Source: Planctomycetota bacterium (lineage in GTDB: Bacteria; Planctomycetota; UBA1135; GCA-002686595). Taken from it: a DNA stretch of 59,937 nt. The stretch is taken from contig JAPKBR010000019.1 in the NCBI GenBank assembly GCA_028823345.1, forward strand, positions 1 to 59,937. Reading direction: 5' to 3'. Below are positions 43,364 to 52,615 of the stretch, one piece after another (the first letter of the stretch is position 1; each line of letters opens with the position of its first letter). A program made the translations under genes and the position numbers. Below the pieces are notes generated by a model that was given only the letters and a program-made list of their open reading frames with translations, was not told where the DNA came from and made no database searches.

Positions 43364-46006
43364 CTAGGTCCCCATCATGCGCTCTACCACTTCGCGCACG
43401 TTGCGGGAAGGGTCCGAGGCAAGTACGAACTGAAGTGCTTTTTCCGCAGCGGCTTGCCGCTTTGCATTGAAGCTACGCCAGTTAGAGAAAGATCCTGCGA
43501 GGCGCGAGGCCACCTGGGGGTTCATCTTGTCGAGCTTGACCAGATATTCGGCAATCAACCTGTAGCCGTCTCCGGTATCCGCGTGGAAGCCTGTGGGGTC
43601 TTCGCCGGTGAAGGCGTGCAACACCGAACGGGCCCGGTTGGGATTAGCCAGGTCGAAATCCGGATGCTCAATCAGCTTCGCCGCGCGCTTCGCCCCGAGG
43701 GGCAAACGACAGGTGGCCTGCAAGCGGAACCATCGGTCCAACACCAGTGGCTCATCCTTCCAGCGCTTGTAGAAGTCCGCGAGGGCGGCCTCTCGACTTG
43801 AGCTTTCCACTTGCACCAAACACTGAAGTGCCGCGGCGGAATCGCTCATGTTGTCGGCTGATTCAAAGTCCCTAAGGGCTAGGGCTTCACCTTCACCAGC
43901 GGCAACGATGTAGCCAAGGGCTGCGTGTTGGGCGCGCCTGCGGCTGATTTCTTGAGCGCTGGCTTGGTAGGCGCCGCTGGGCTTGTTGCCCGCATGCAAG
44001 GCCTTGAATTCCGATAACAGGGCCTTGCCCAGTTCTGTACGCACAAACCTACGAGCCACAAACAAGGCGTCGGGGTCGACCACATCCATCGTTTGAGCGA
44101 GCTCGTGCTCCGTGGGCAAGCCCAGCATCAACGCACGCATGGAACCATCCAGCCTCGGGTCGGTTACCACGGACCGGAACGCACTAACCAGGGTCTCTTC
44201 TAGGGCAAGGGCCCGACCGACGGCTAGGTCCTCCACGAGGTTCATGATCAATGTGCGCGCCAGGGTTTGACCCGCCTCCCAACGATTGAAGGAATCCCCA
44301 TCATTCGCAAAGCAAAACTCTAGGTCTCCGGGTTGACGCTCATGCTCGACCAACACCGGGGCGGAAAACCTGCGCAGGACGCTGGCGACTGGACGGGCCT
44401 TGAGCCCGGTGAATGTGAACGTGGCGCCACTTGTGGTGAGCTCCAACACGCGCTCCGTGGGCGCATCGTCGCAACCCACAAGCGCCATGGGTAGGTCGTC
44501 TCCGTTGGGGGCCAAAAGGCCCACGCGCACCGGCATGTGGAGGGGCGGCGAATCTTGTGGTGCCGTTGCCCCAGGAGACTGTTCAAGGGTCAGGCTGAAA
44601 CTGCCCCCTTGCTCGTTCCACTCTTCAGTCACCTTCAGGCGCGGGGTGCCGGGCTGAAGGTACCACTGCTCAAATTGATCGAGGTTACGCCCGCTGGAAT
44701 CCGCCATTGCAGCCCGAAAGTCATCACAACTAACCGCCATGCCGTCGTGCCGCTCGATGTACAGGTCCATACCTTTGCGGAAACCGTCCCGCCCAAGCAG
44801 GGTCTCATACATGCCCACAACCTCGGCGCCTTTTTCATACACCGTCGCGGTGTAGAAATTGTCCATGGCCACATAACTCTCGGGCCTAATCGGATGGGAT
44901 AGGGGCCCCGCGTCCTCGGGGAACTGCCGATTGCGCAGGAGGCGAACATCCTCGATTCGCTTGACGGGCTCGGATGTCATGTCCGAGGTGAAACGCCGGT
45001 CGCGGTAAACCGTCAGCCCTTCCTTCAAGGTCAGCTGAAACCAGTCCTTGCAGGTCACCCTGTTGCCCGTCCAGTTGTGAAAGTACTCGTGTCCAATTAC
45101 AGCCTGAACGCCCTCGTACTCATCGTCCGTCGCGGTCTCAGGCTTGGCCAGCACAAACTTCGAGTTGAAAACATTGAGGCCCTTGTTCTCCATGGCGCCC
45201 ATGTTGAAGTCCCCCACCGCGACGATCATGTAGATGTCGAGGTCGTACTCGAGCCCAAAGGTCTCTTCGTCCCAGCGCATGGAGTCCTTCAAACTCTGCA
45301 GGGCGTGGGCACAGGCGTCCTTGTTACGCGGCTCGACCCAGACTTCGAGGGCCACTTCGCGACCAGAGGCCGTGGTGAAGGTGCCCGCTTCACAAGCGAG
45401 GTCCCCCGCCACCAGTGCAAACAGATAGCTTGGCTTAGGGTGCGGGTCTTCCCACCGCACGCGCACGCGTCCATCAGAAAGGGGTTCGCTTGAAACCTTG
45501 TTGCCATTGGAGAGCATCACCGGTGCAAGGTCCGGACGGGCGTCGATGGTCACACCATAGACCGCCATCACGTCGGGCCTGTCCAAGAACCAGGTGATGC
45601 GACGGAAACCCTCAGCCTCGCATTGGGTGCAGAAGATGTCGCTTGACCGATACAGTCCAGAGCAACTGGTGTTTTCTTCAGGGTGGATGAACACCCGGGT
45701 CTTCAAGATAAATGCAGCGGGTAACTGCTCAAGCACCAGCAGTCCTCCCTCGATCCTGTACTCGTCCCCAGTCAGCTCCACGTCGTCAATCCAAACCCCG
45801 AGGGTTTCCAGGTGCTCGCCAACCAGCTCAAGCTTGGCACTGGCTTCGCCGACCCGCTCGACGGCTATGGTCGCATGCACGGTGGTGCCTTTCTCTTCGA
45901 GCTCAAAGTGCAGATCCACCGAGCGAAAAGCGAAGGCTGAGGGGAGGTAATTGGATCGGTACTTAACGTCAGGCGGGGCCTGCTGAGCGGTGGATTGATT
46001 CGACAT
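43364..46006 (-). CDS. pepN: Aminopeptidase N (M1 family)
   Basis: PepN removes N-terminal residues from peptides. The zinc site HEYFHNW plus a downstream Glu, the exopeptidase motif GAMENKGLN, and the SSGLYRSSDIFCTQCEAEGFR substrate-pocket region are all present. Length (880 residues from MSNQSTAQQ at 46006) is that of the gamma-proteobacterial-type PepN with its C-terminal helical domain (RAAKLIEHPDFDLANPNRARS). An ATG 54 nt upstream lies in the hairpin-side leader and is less likely. It is probably cytoplasmic, as no signal peptide is seen. Confidence 0.96.
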   Translation of the reverse strand: MSNQSTAQQAPPDVKYRSNYLPSAFAFRSVDLHFELEEKGTTVHATIAVERVGEASAKLELVGEHLETLGVWIDDVELTGDEYRIEGGLLVLEQLPAAFILKTRVFIHPEENTSCSGLYRSSDIFCTQCEAEGFRRITWFLDRPDVMAVYGVTIDARPDLAPVMLSNGNKVSSEPLSDGRVRVRWEDPHPKPSYLFALVAGDLACEAGTFTTASGREVALEVWVEPRNKDACAHALQSLKDSMRWDEETFGLEYDLDIYMIVAVGDFNMGAMENKGLNVFNSKFVLAKPETATDDEYEGVQAVIGHEYFHNWTGNRVTCKDWFQLTLKEGLTVYRDRRFTSDMTSEPVKRIEDVRLLRNRQFPEDAGPLSHPIRPESYVAMDNFYTATVYEKGAEVVGMYETLLGRDGFRKGMDLYIERHDGMAVSCDDFRAAMADSSGRNLDQFEQWYLQPGTPRLKVTEEWNEQGGSFSLTLEQSPGATAPQDSPPLHMPVRVGLLAPNGDDLPMALVGCDDAPTERVLELTTSGATFTFTGLKARPVASVLRRFSAPVLVEHERQPGDLEFCFANDGDSFNRWEAGQTLARTLIMNLVEDLAVGRALALEETLVSAFRSVVTDPRLDGSMRALMLGLPTEHELAQTMDVVDPDALFVARRFVRTELGKALLSEFKALHAGNKPSGAYQASAQEISRRRAQHAALGYIVAAGEGEALALRDFESADNMSDSAAALQCLVQVESSSREAALADFYKRWKDEPLVLDRWFRLQATCRLPLGAKRAAKLIEHPDFDLANPNRARSVLHAFTGEDPTGFHADTGDGYRLIAEYLVKLDKMNPQVASRLAGSFSNWRSFNAKRQAAAEKALQFVLASDPSRNVREVVERMMGT

Positions 46007-46046
46007 GAGGGTCCCAAGGATACGGACTAGAGCGGCCCCTATGGAA

Positions 46047-46075
46047 CTCGCCAGCCCCAAGGTGGGACTGGCGAG
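46047..46075. terminator. Hairpin between the DoxX-like gene and pepN
   Basis: CTCGCCAG pairs with CTGGCGAG; inside, CCCC/GGGA extends the stem with one mismatch, loop AAGGT. It lies between the stop of the DoxX-like gene and the pepN start, so it may separate the two transcripts. No T tract was seen. Confidence 0.5.
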
Positions 46076-46129
46076 AGATAAAGTTGGTGAGTGACGGCCG
46101 ACCGGCCATCAGAGTTATCCCTAGGCGCT

Positions 46130-46516
46130 TCAGGTCTTACACAGGAACGGCACGGACTTGCGGTCCACCCAGGCCACCACCGCCCCGGCGAGACAAGCCA
46201 AGATCCCCATGATAAACAGGCTGCTATCGCCGCCAACCTCAATGCCTAGGGGGCCCAAATGGGCTCCGATGGCACCGACCATTAAGACTGCCACCATGGC
46301 TCCACCAAGACCTGGGCGCACGAACAGCAAAATCACTGCAATCAGTTCCAGTACCGCGGTGCCAATACGCCCCTCGGGCTCGGCGCCGAGGGTCTCGAAA
46401 ATATGCACCGGCAACTCCGCGCCGGTGAACTTAAAGAGAAGCGTCTGGCCAACGATCGCCGCGGCCAACAGGCGCGGGATCCAAAGCCACTTAGGAAGAG
46501 CGGGGGTTTCAGTCAT
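46130..46516 (-). CDS. DoxX-like small membrane protein
   Basis: The 128-residue protein has four hydrophobic helices (RLLAAAIVGQTLLFKFTGA, AVLELIAVILLFV, GGAMVAVLMVGAIGAHL, LFIMGILACLAGAVVAWV), typical of the DoxX/SURF4-like family of small quinone- or redox-linked proteins. The function is not defined for this group. The ATG lies inside the 3' end of selU (8-bp overlap), so translation is coupled. Confidence 0.75.
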   Translation of the reverse strand: MTETPALPKWLWIPRLLAAAIVGQTLLFKFTGAELPVHIFETLGAEPEGRIGTAVLELIAVILLFVRPGLGGAMVAVLMVGAIGAHLGPLGIEVGGDSSLFIMGILACLAGAVVAWVDRKSVPFLCKT

Positions 46517-47705
46517 GGTTGATTTTGGTGGTTTCCATCGATGCTTCGATCCAAGCAATCACATCTTGCGCGGCTTGGAGTGCATCACCGGCGTCAATTT
46601 CACAAGCGTAGTCCCTGCCCGCCTCAGAATGTAAGTACAGGGGGTCATAATAATCTGTAAGAAGCACACTCACGAGCTCATCGATGCGGCCCCCATCGAG
46701 CAGCCCGGGCAGGTCCCAGGTTCCCTGCATGCGTTTCTCAACCTGCACCAATTGCTCGCGAAGCTTGGGCAGGGCTTCGGGTTGTGCGAGGTAGTCCGTG
46801 GATAGGACGTTGATTCGGCGCGGCATTTCGGCCCGGAGAACCAAATTCTCGCCCCCCTGAAGCACCTTCCAAACGGCCGCTGGAATTACCGCGTCCCCCA
46901 CCCGCCGGCTTTCCCCTTCCAGCACCAACGGCCCCTCGCGACGCTGTCGAAGGCGGGCTGCCATGCGGCTTTCAAAGGTCTTTTGGCTCACCGGGTCGAG
47001 TCCTACCATGCCCAAAAGGCTGGAGCGGTGTCCCGCACATCCTTCTAAATCCAAGGTCCATCCCGGTCGCAAGCGTTCGACCTCATGCAACACGAGGGTC
47101 TTGCCCACGCCGGTCAAACCGCGCAACACATAGGCCTTGGGACAGCTCCATTCGTTGAGCTCGCTCATCACCCGCGTGCGGTAGGACTTGTATCCTCCTT
47201 CGAGTCCCACTGCCCGATCTAATCCGAGAGCGCGAAGCAAGCCCACCACGGAACGGGATCGCAGACCTCCCCGCCAACAGTGCAGGACCACAGCCCCTTC
47301 CTCTAGTGAGCACACAGCTTTTGGAGCCACAATCTCATTGAGCTGCTCCAAGCCCTTTGAGGCTGCGGCGCGAACAATGCACGCTGGGTCCAAGGACGGC
47401 GCACTCCAATTGGTCAACCCCGCGACCTCCTGCACCAATTCGGCAATGCGCCCTTCGATCAGGGCTTGCCCCCGCTCAAATCCAGCACGGGGAGACTCTT
47501 GGGTATAGGCTAATCCAACCAGCGCGCGGCCCGCATCATCCAGCAGTGGCACATTCAATGCACCCGGCACGTGATCTTCCCTGTACTCGCCTGGCGAGCG
47601 CAGGTCGATCACAAGCGCGCGTCCAGGATGGGCGAGCACATCCTCGATGCACACAACCGGCACACTGGCTAAGGGGGGAAGCTTAGATTCATTGTCCACG
47701 GACAA
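46509..47705 (-). CDS. selU: tRNA 2-selenouridine synthase
   Basis: SelU (MnmH) exchanges sulfur for selenium at the wobble uridine of tRNAs. The N-terminal rhodanese domain carries the catalytic cysteine in VLHCWRGGLRSRS. A P-loop domain follows with GLTGVGKTLVL and EGCAGHRSSLLG. The presence implies selenophosphate metabolism elsewhere in the genome. The start is uncertain: TTG at 47705 or GTG at 47699, no ATG nearby. Length 398 or 396 residues. Confidence 0.93.
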   Translation of the reverse strand: MSVDNESKLPPLASVPVVCIEDVLAHPGRALVIDLRSPGEYREDHVPGALNVPLLDDAGRALVGLAYTQESPRAGFERGQALIEGRIAELVQEVAGLTNWSAPSLDPACIVRAAASKGLEQLNEIVAPKAVCSLEEGAVVLHCWRGGLRSRSVVGLLRALGLDRAVGLEGGYKSYRTRVMSELNEWSCPKAYVLRGLTGVGKTLVLHEVERLRPGWTLDLEGCAGHRSSLLGMVGLDPVSQKTFESRMAARLRQRREGPLVLEGESRRVGDAVIPAAVWKVLQGGENLVLRAEMPRRINVLSTDYLAQPEALPKLREQLVQVEKRMQGTWDLPGLLDGGRIDELVSVLLTDYYDPLYLHSEAGRDYACEIDAGDALQAAQDVIAWIEASMETTKINHD

Positions 47706-47741
47706 GAGGATAGCCCCCAGCGCGCCCCTCGGGGTTAGACC

Positions 47742-48755
47742 CTAGTTCTGCTTCTTTACGCGAGCCTGCCGCGCCAACTGGCGTTCCGCAGCGCGAAGAA
47801 CTTCTCGGTCGCTTGCCTGCTCGAGTTCCTCAAGACGCTTCGGAGAAAAGATCTTCTCCTTGCGCAGCACCTTCATGGTCCGCAGGCGCTTGCGGTGATT
47901 CACCTTGCGACGGCGAACGCTGGGCTCCTCATCAGCAAACTCCAGATATTCGGCCGGACGAGGCTCAAGGGCCCGGCGCAACTTGAACGTGGCCGACTTT
48001 CCCTTGAAGCGACTGGCTAGAACCTTCTCCAGAACCTCCGGATTGTCCCGGGAATAGCGCATGAATGCGCGGGCAAAGCCCTCGGGGTCCAATGCCGCAA
48101 GGCGCTCGTAACGCCTTTGTGCGGCCCTTTCGGTATCCCCCTGGGCTTCCAGCGCAAGAAGCGCCTTTGCCTTGAGGGCCAACAGCAGAGCTGCTCGTCT
48201 GCCAGCCTTGTCCAACCCAAGTAAACGCTGCGCCTCGGCCTTGCTGAAACCAAGACGTGCGGGGTGCTGAGACGCCGCAATCAATACACTCTCAAGGTGG
48301 GTATTCCGCGTCTCCGCAAGGGCCGCACGGCGCTCCTTGGGGAGCATTCCTTGCAGATCCTCCTGCAACTTTTCGGGCATTCGTCGCAGGATTGCCTTAG
48401 CCTCAGAAGATGCCTCCGCAGCGACCATTTCGCCCATGACTATAGTTCTGCGCTCGCGATCAAGCCCCGCTAGTCGCTTGCGCGCGCTCTCGTCAAGGAC
48501 CAACCGCACATCCTCTTCGATGTTCTGCAAGCGCTTAGCCAGCCGCCGCAGTTGGGTTTTTTCTTCGGGCTTGAGGCCCTGTAATTCACTGAACCGCCGA
48601 CGCAGCTCGGCGCGACGCTCGGGAGTCAGCGCCTTCCAACTCCTTGCGCCCGCAACCAAACGCTCACGGCTCGACTGATCTTCATAGCCCGCACTGCTCT
48701 GGGCTAAAACACCCACAGCAAGAATCAAAAACAATCCGGCAAACCAACGACTCAT
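47742..48755 (-). CDS. Secreted helical DUF3106-like protein of ECF operon 2
   Basis: The 337-residue product has a signal peptide (GLFLILAVGVLAQSSA). The remainder is almost entirely helical, basic and rich in Arg/Leu/Glu. Near the N-terminus LTPERRAELRRRFSELQGL followed by LKPEEKTQLRRLAKRL has the repeated 'SPEqq..L...w..Lp.eqr..l' pattern of DUF3106. The ATG comes 2 bp after the anti-sigma stop (TAGTCATG), so it belongs to the sigma operon, and it probably acts in the periplasm as a sensor, CpxP-like (inference). Confidence 0.72.
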   Translation of the reverse strand: MSRWFAGLFLILAVGVLAQSSAGYEDQSSRERLVAGARSWKALTPERRAELRRRFSELQGLKPEEKTQLRRLAKRLQNIEEDVRLVLDESARKRLAGLDRERRTIVMGEMVAAEASSEAKAILRRMPEKLQEDLQGMLPKERRAALAETRNTHLESVLIAASQHPARLGFSKAEAQRLLGLDKAGRRAALLLALKAKALLALEAQGDTERAAQRRYERLAALDPEGFARAFMRYSRDNPEVLEKVLASRFKGKSATFKLRRALEPRPAEYLEFADEEPSVRRRKVNHRKRLRTMKVLRKEKIFSPKRLEELEQASDREVLRAAERQLARQARVKKQN

Positions 48756-48757
48756 GA

Positions 48758-49405
48758 CTAGTTCGCCTCCCCGAGGTCCAGCAAGAGCAAATCTCCTGCT
48801 GCTAATGTGGTCAAGGTGTCTGCCTCAATGGGCGTCACCTGACGCAAGGTGTCCCACTGCTCCAAAACGTCCAACCAGTCGAGGAGTTCCACTTCCTCAG
48901 GGGACAACTCCGCCAGTAACGCCTCGGGAGAAAGATGCTCGGAAGAGTAATCCGTTTCCTGCCTCCAGGGCGCGAACCAGAACACCAAAACCGCGGCAGC
49001 GGCCAGCACAGCAACGCGCAGCCACTGATTCGCCCTGGGACGGGGGATGTCCATGGGCGCGAGCTCGGCTGCCTCGTGCAAACGGGCTAGAACCCTATCG
49101 CTTAGATCGGGCGGGGGCGTCGGGACCGCGTCTTGGTCCAACATGGTCCAAATTGCCGCGTCCAAACGTGAGTGCAACCGCTTGACCAAACGCTCAGTAG
49201 AGGCCGCGGAAAGGCCAAGTTGCCGGTCCTCGTTCATCAAGCCCTCAAGGGCCTGCTCCTCCTTCAACATGTTGCGGCACGCGGAGCAGCCCACCACGTG
49301 GGCCTGTTCCTGCTCGCTCAAGAACGAAAGAGAACCTTCGCTCAGGCGCCCTAAAAGCGACAGCTGAAACTGCTGGCAAGGATCAATCATGGGGGGGTCA
49401 GTCAT
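48758..49405 (-). CDS. Anti-sigma factor with zinc-finger motif (operon 2)
   Basis: The 215-residue protein has an N-terminal HVVGCSACRNM (HxxxCxxC) zinc motif near residue 37. One transmembrane helix (WLRVAVLAAAAVLVFWFAPW) lies near residue 130, and the Glu/Leu-rich C-terminal segment faces outward (LSPEALLAELSPEEVELL). The ATG overlaps the sigma stop (ATGA). A run of seven C in codons 3-5 precedes a second in-frame ATG at 49390. Confidence 0.87.
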   Translation of the reverse strand: MTDPPMIDPCQQFQLSLLGRLSEGSLSFLSEQEQAHVVGCSACRNMLKEEQALEGLMNEDRQLGLSAASTERLVKRLHSRLDAAIWTMLDQDAVPTPPPDLSDRVLARLHEAAELAPMDIPRPRANQWLRVAVLAAAAVLVFWFAPWRQETDYSSEHLSPEALLAELSPEEVELLDWLDVLEQWDTLRQVTPIEADTLTTLAAGDLLLLDLGEAN

Positions 49406-50007
49406 AGAAGCTCCTCTGTTAGAAGGGGGGATAGGATTCCACGCAGATTTTCGCGCGCACGATGCACTAGGGACTTGACGCCCTTTTCGGTCATGTCGAG
49501 GACATCGGCGATTTCGCTATAAGGTTGTTCTTCGTATTTGGCCAAGACAAGGGCCATGCGCTGACGTTCGGGAAGGGATTCGATAGCCAAGCGAACTGCA
49601 CGCACCACATCTTGCCGCGCAAGAGAATCGGAGGGATCTGCAACACCCTCGTCCTCCACATCGATCTCCCCTTCACCGTCTTGCCCACCATCCATCGACA
49701 AGGCTTGGGGTCGGCGGCGCTGGGTGTGGTTGACGCTGATGTTGTAGACGATCCTAAAAAGCCAGGTGGTGAAGCGGGCGCTGGCTTGGTAGCGCTCCTT
49801 GGAGCGAATTACGCGCAAGAAAACCTCTTGAACCAGATCATCCAGCGGGGCCCGCGGGCCTAGAAATCGAACCAGAAGGGAGTGCACTCGATCCGCGTGC
49901 AAACGCACCAAAGCATCGAATGCGGGCCCATCCCCGGCCTGCCAGGCGAGCATGAGTCGGGCGCCCTCGTCGGGCCCCTCGGGGGTTTGTTGCTGGAGTC
50001 CTTCCAC
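49402..50007 (-). CDS. ECF RNA polymerase sigma factor (operon 2)
   Basis: Sigma2: FDALVRLHADRVHSLLVRFL, DDLVQEVFLRVIRSK and RFTTWLFRIVYNISVNHTQR. Sigma4: SLPERQRMALVLAKYEEQPY and SEIADVLDMTEKGVKSLVHR. The 201-residue protein starts at GTG. It is unrelated in detail to the sigma at 34449 but shares the same operon logic: sigma, membrane zinc-finger anti-sigma, then a secreted third partner. Confidence 0.93.
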   Translation of the reverse strand: MEGLQQQTPEGPDEGARLMLAWQAGDGPAFDALVRLHADRVHSLLVRFLGPRAPLDDLVQEVFLRVIRSKERYQASARFTTWLFRIVYNISVNHTQRRRPQALSMDGGQDGEGEIDVEDEGVADPSDSLARQDVVRAVRLAIESLPERQRMALVLAKYEEQPYSEIADVLDMTEKGVKSLVHRARENLRGILSPLLTEELL

Positions 50008-50040
50008 GTGTGCCTCAGTAAACCCCCCAGTAGGCCCCCG

Positions 50041-50060
50041 GTTCTGTGAAAAGCCAGAAC
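50041..50060 (-). terminator. Weak hairpin between the signal peptidase and sigma genes
   Basis: GTTCTG/CAGAAC form a 6-bp stem with an 8-nt loop between the lepB stop and the sigma start. It could end the upstream transcript, but no T tract was seen. Confidence 0.3.
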
Positions 50061-50071
50061 ACTAAGCGCCC

Positions 50072-51223
50072 CTAGTGCTCGCAGCCGGCCTCAAGGCCCT
50101 CGCCGGGTACCGAGACGCTCCCAAAACGGGACGGGGGCCAAACAATCCAGGCGGCACGCCCAATCATGCGTTCAATCTTGACTGATCCGTATTCTCGACT
50201 GTCGGTAGAATGGTCGGAGTTGTCTCCAAGCAAAAAGAGCTCGTCGGGCTCAAGCCTAACCGCATGATCCACCGCAAATCTTCCGCGCGAGGTGTAGTGC
50301 AAATCACGCCAGATGCGTAGCCGCCCCACGCGCAGGGGCGCCCCCGAAACCCCAATGCTAAGACGAGGCAACCCGGCGTCAGCCTGTTGACGAGATGTCT
50401 TGGAGTACTCGAAATAAGCTACTTGCTGCGAGTCGATCAGCAAGGCCACTCGGTTGTCGAGGTTTGCCAAGGTCAGACAGAGGGCGCCCTCGGGCATCGC
50501 CCACTCAAAGGATTCCGACTCATGGAACTCTTGCTGGTCACCTTTGATGGTCACGCGGCGCAAGGATCCAGCACCCGGCAAGGCCCCTTGCCAGTCCAAC
50601 TCCACCTCGAAGATGTCTCCTTGATCGCTAAGGCGGAGGACCGCCCGGCCCTGTTCACCCAGAAAATTCAAATGAACCGAAACTCGCGCATCCCCCACTG
50701 CGCACTGGCCAAACCGCACCTGCCCCGAGGCCTCTAGGTACCCATCGTGCACCCCGTTTTGCAAAACCAGCACAGCCTCCGGCTCCCGGGGATCTTCGGC
50801 ATGGCCATCCAGAACCACTTCCATCGAATTCGCTCCCCCTTCCGCACCCGGCCATGAAAAATGTTGGTCAAACCCCGTGCGATCGGTGTCCAGAATCAAA
50901 ACCTGTGGCAAGGCTCGCGGATCTAGCGGCAAGTAAGTTCGGTCAACCAAGAGGTCTCCGTCCGAGGTGATGGCCAACTCCTCGTTAGGCAAGGCAACTA
51001 CACGCTTGACTAGGGGATCTGGGCCCACGCCCTGAACGACAACCACCTCACCCCGCTCTGGAACTGAAGTGTCATAGACCACCAACACGTGGTCTCCGGG
51101 CATCAAGGTTGGCGCCATGGACGAAGAGCCCACGGGATAAACTCCTCCCACAAACGCCTGGAACACGACGACCACCAACAGGGTTGCCGCCAACAACCAA
51201 AGCCCTCTTCTAATGCGTTTCAT
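50072..51223 (-). CDS. lepB: Signal peptidase I with large inserted domain
   Basis: This membrane serine protease removes signal peptides from exported proteins. After one transmembrane helix (LLAATLLVVVVFQAFVGGV), the nucleophile Ser35 lies in VGSSSMAPTLMPGDHVLV and the general base Lys73 in PLVKRVVALPNEE. The closing box LFLLGDNSDHSTDSREYG sits near residue 340 instead of soon after, because about 200 residues are inserted. The insert is strand-rich (LCLTLANLDNRVALLIDSQQ, VGRLRIWRDLHYT) and looks like a LamG/jelly-roll fold. The ATG overlaps the mgtE stop (ATGA). Length 383 residues. Confidence 0.92.
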   Translation of the reverse strand: MKRIRRGLWLLAATLLVVVVFQAFVGGVYPVGSSSMAPTLMPGDHVLVVYDTSVPERGEVVVVQGVGPDPLVKRVVALPNEELAITSDGDLLVDRTYLPLDPRALPQVLILDTDRTGFDQHFSWPGAEGGANSMEVVLDGHAEDPREPEAVLVLQNGVHDGYLEASGQVRFGQCAVGDARVSVHLNFLGEQGRAVLRLSDQGDIFEVELDWQGALPGAGSLRRVTIKGDQQEFHESESFEWAMPEGALCLTLANLDNRVALLIDSQQVAYFEYSKTSRQQADAGLPRLSIGVSGAPLRVGRLRIWRDLHYTSRGRFAVDHAVRLEPDELFLLGDNSDHSTDSREYGSVKIERMIGRAAWIVWPPSRFGSVSVPGEGLEAGCEH

Positions 51224-52575
51224 AGGGTCAATAGGGCCTTGGCCACGACCACAAACAGTACCGATCCGGCGATATCCGAAAGGCAAATCAGGAACGGCCC
51301 GGCGACGATGGCGGGGTCGATACCGACCTTTTGACAAGCCACCGGCACGCTGGTCCCCAAGACTGCCGAAAACGCAACTGCAATCAAGGTGGCAATACCC
51401 ACGGCCAAACCCAATCGCCCAGGCTCCAGCCACATCACCACGAGGGTGATCAAAGCGCCGCAGATCGCGCCAACAGAAAGCCCGACCGATGTCTCGCGGC
51501 GCAACATCGCCCGTTGCCGGCTGCCCTCCAGCTCACCCAAGGCCATCGCACGCACCAAGACGGTGCTGGACTGAACCCCAACATTGCCGGCGAGGCCGAT
51601 GATGAGTGGCAAGTAGCGCAAGATGTCGCTGGGTCCGGGGTCTCCCCCTGCGCCCTCCAAGAACATGCGCAGTACCTTTGCACTCAGCAACCCAGAGAGA
51701 ATCGTAATGCCCATTAGGGGCAAGCGCGCGCGCACCTGACGGGCCACGGAAGGGCGGGCGTGCAGAGAATCGGGGCTTGCGCCCACCAACCGTAACAGGT
51801 CCTCCTCAGCTTCTTCCGCCCGGACTTCGGTTGCGTCTTCCGCCGAGATCACGCCGATCAGCAAGCCCGTGGAGTCCACCACACCGAGACTGTTGAGGCC
51901 ATACTTTTCCACCAAGCGGCCCACGTCCTCCTTGTCCGCATGCACCTCAATAGTGAACGGCACCACCATGGCGTCTTGCACGGGGGTGTGAATGGGTTGG
52001 CTGAGGAGAATACGGTCCGTCAAAAATCCAAGAGGACGCCCCTGGTCATTCACCACAAAGACGGAGAGCTCTTCGTCCGCATCTTCTCCCTGCTTGCGAA
52101 TTGCCTTGACCGCATCGCCGATGTGTTCGGTGGGGGAAACGGTGATGAACTCCGTTGCCATCAAACCACCGGCCGTGTCGGAGTCATAAGCAGATAGCTC
52201 ACGTAGCTCCCTGGCAATATCCGCCGGGATCGCCGCAAGTACGTCCTCCGTAAGGCGGTCATCCGCCTCCTCCAAAAGGTCGACGGCTTCGTCCGATGGC
52301 ATTTCCTCCACCAGATCGCGCAGGTCTCCCGCGCTCATGCGATCGACCAACTCGCGACGTAGCTCGTCTTCCGCGTGCTCTAAGAGTTCCGCCTTATCTT
52401 CTGTCGAGAGATCGGAAAACACGCGCCACGCATCTTCCGGCAAGGCCGCCAAGAGCCACTCGGCGCGGTCCGCCGCGTGCACTCCTTTCAAATACCCCGA
52501 TGCCTGGGTTGTGGAACTCCTCAGCAGGTCCTGAAAACCTGAAAGGCTCTTTTCCTCGTGGTCGGGGTGCGCCAT
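51220..52575 (-). CDS. mgtE: MgtE-family magnesium transporter
   Basis: The N-terminal helical superhelix (LLAALPEDAWRVFSDLSTED, LVEEMPSDEAVDLL) is followed by two CBS domains (ATEFITVSPTEHIGDAVKAI, MVVPFTIEVHADKEDVGRLV). A five-helix membrane domain holds LAGNVGVQSSTVLVRAMALGE, the selectivity helix of the family, and ends DIAGSVLFVVVAKALL. CBS and N domains close the pore when cytosolic Mg2+ is high. Start: ATG 52575 has an AGGA 8 bp upstream; ATG 52584 lacks spacing for one. Length 451 residues. It is 40 bp after the aspartokinase gene and overlaps lepB. Confidence 0.95.
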   Translation of the reverse strand: MAHPDHEEKSLSGFQDLLRSSTTQASGYLKGVHAADRAEWLLAALPEDAWRVFSDLSTEDKAELLEHAEDELRRELVDRMSAGDLRDLVEEMPSDEAVDLLEEADDRLTEDVLAAIPADIARELRELSAYDSDTAGGLMATEFITVSPTEHIGDAVKAIRKQGEDADEELSVFVVNDQGRPLGFLTDRILLSQPIHTPVQDAMVVPFTIEVHADKEDVGRLVEKYGLNSLGVVDSTGLLIGVISAEDATEVRAEEAEEDLLRLVGASPDSLHARPSVARQVRARLPLMGITILSGLLSAKVLRMFLEGAGGDPGPSDILRYLPLIIGLAGNVGVQSSTVLVRAMALGELEGSRQRAMLRRETSVGLSVGAICGALITLVVMWLEPGRLGLAVGIATLIAVAFSAVLGTSVPVACQKVGIDPAIVAGPFLICLSDIAGSVLFVVVAKALLTL

Positions 52576-52615
52576 GGGTGGCATCCTAGCGAGAGGAGCG
52601 TGAGGTCGACCCCCA

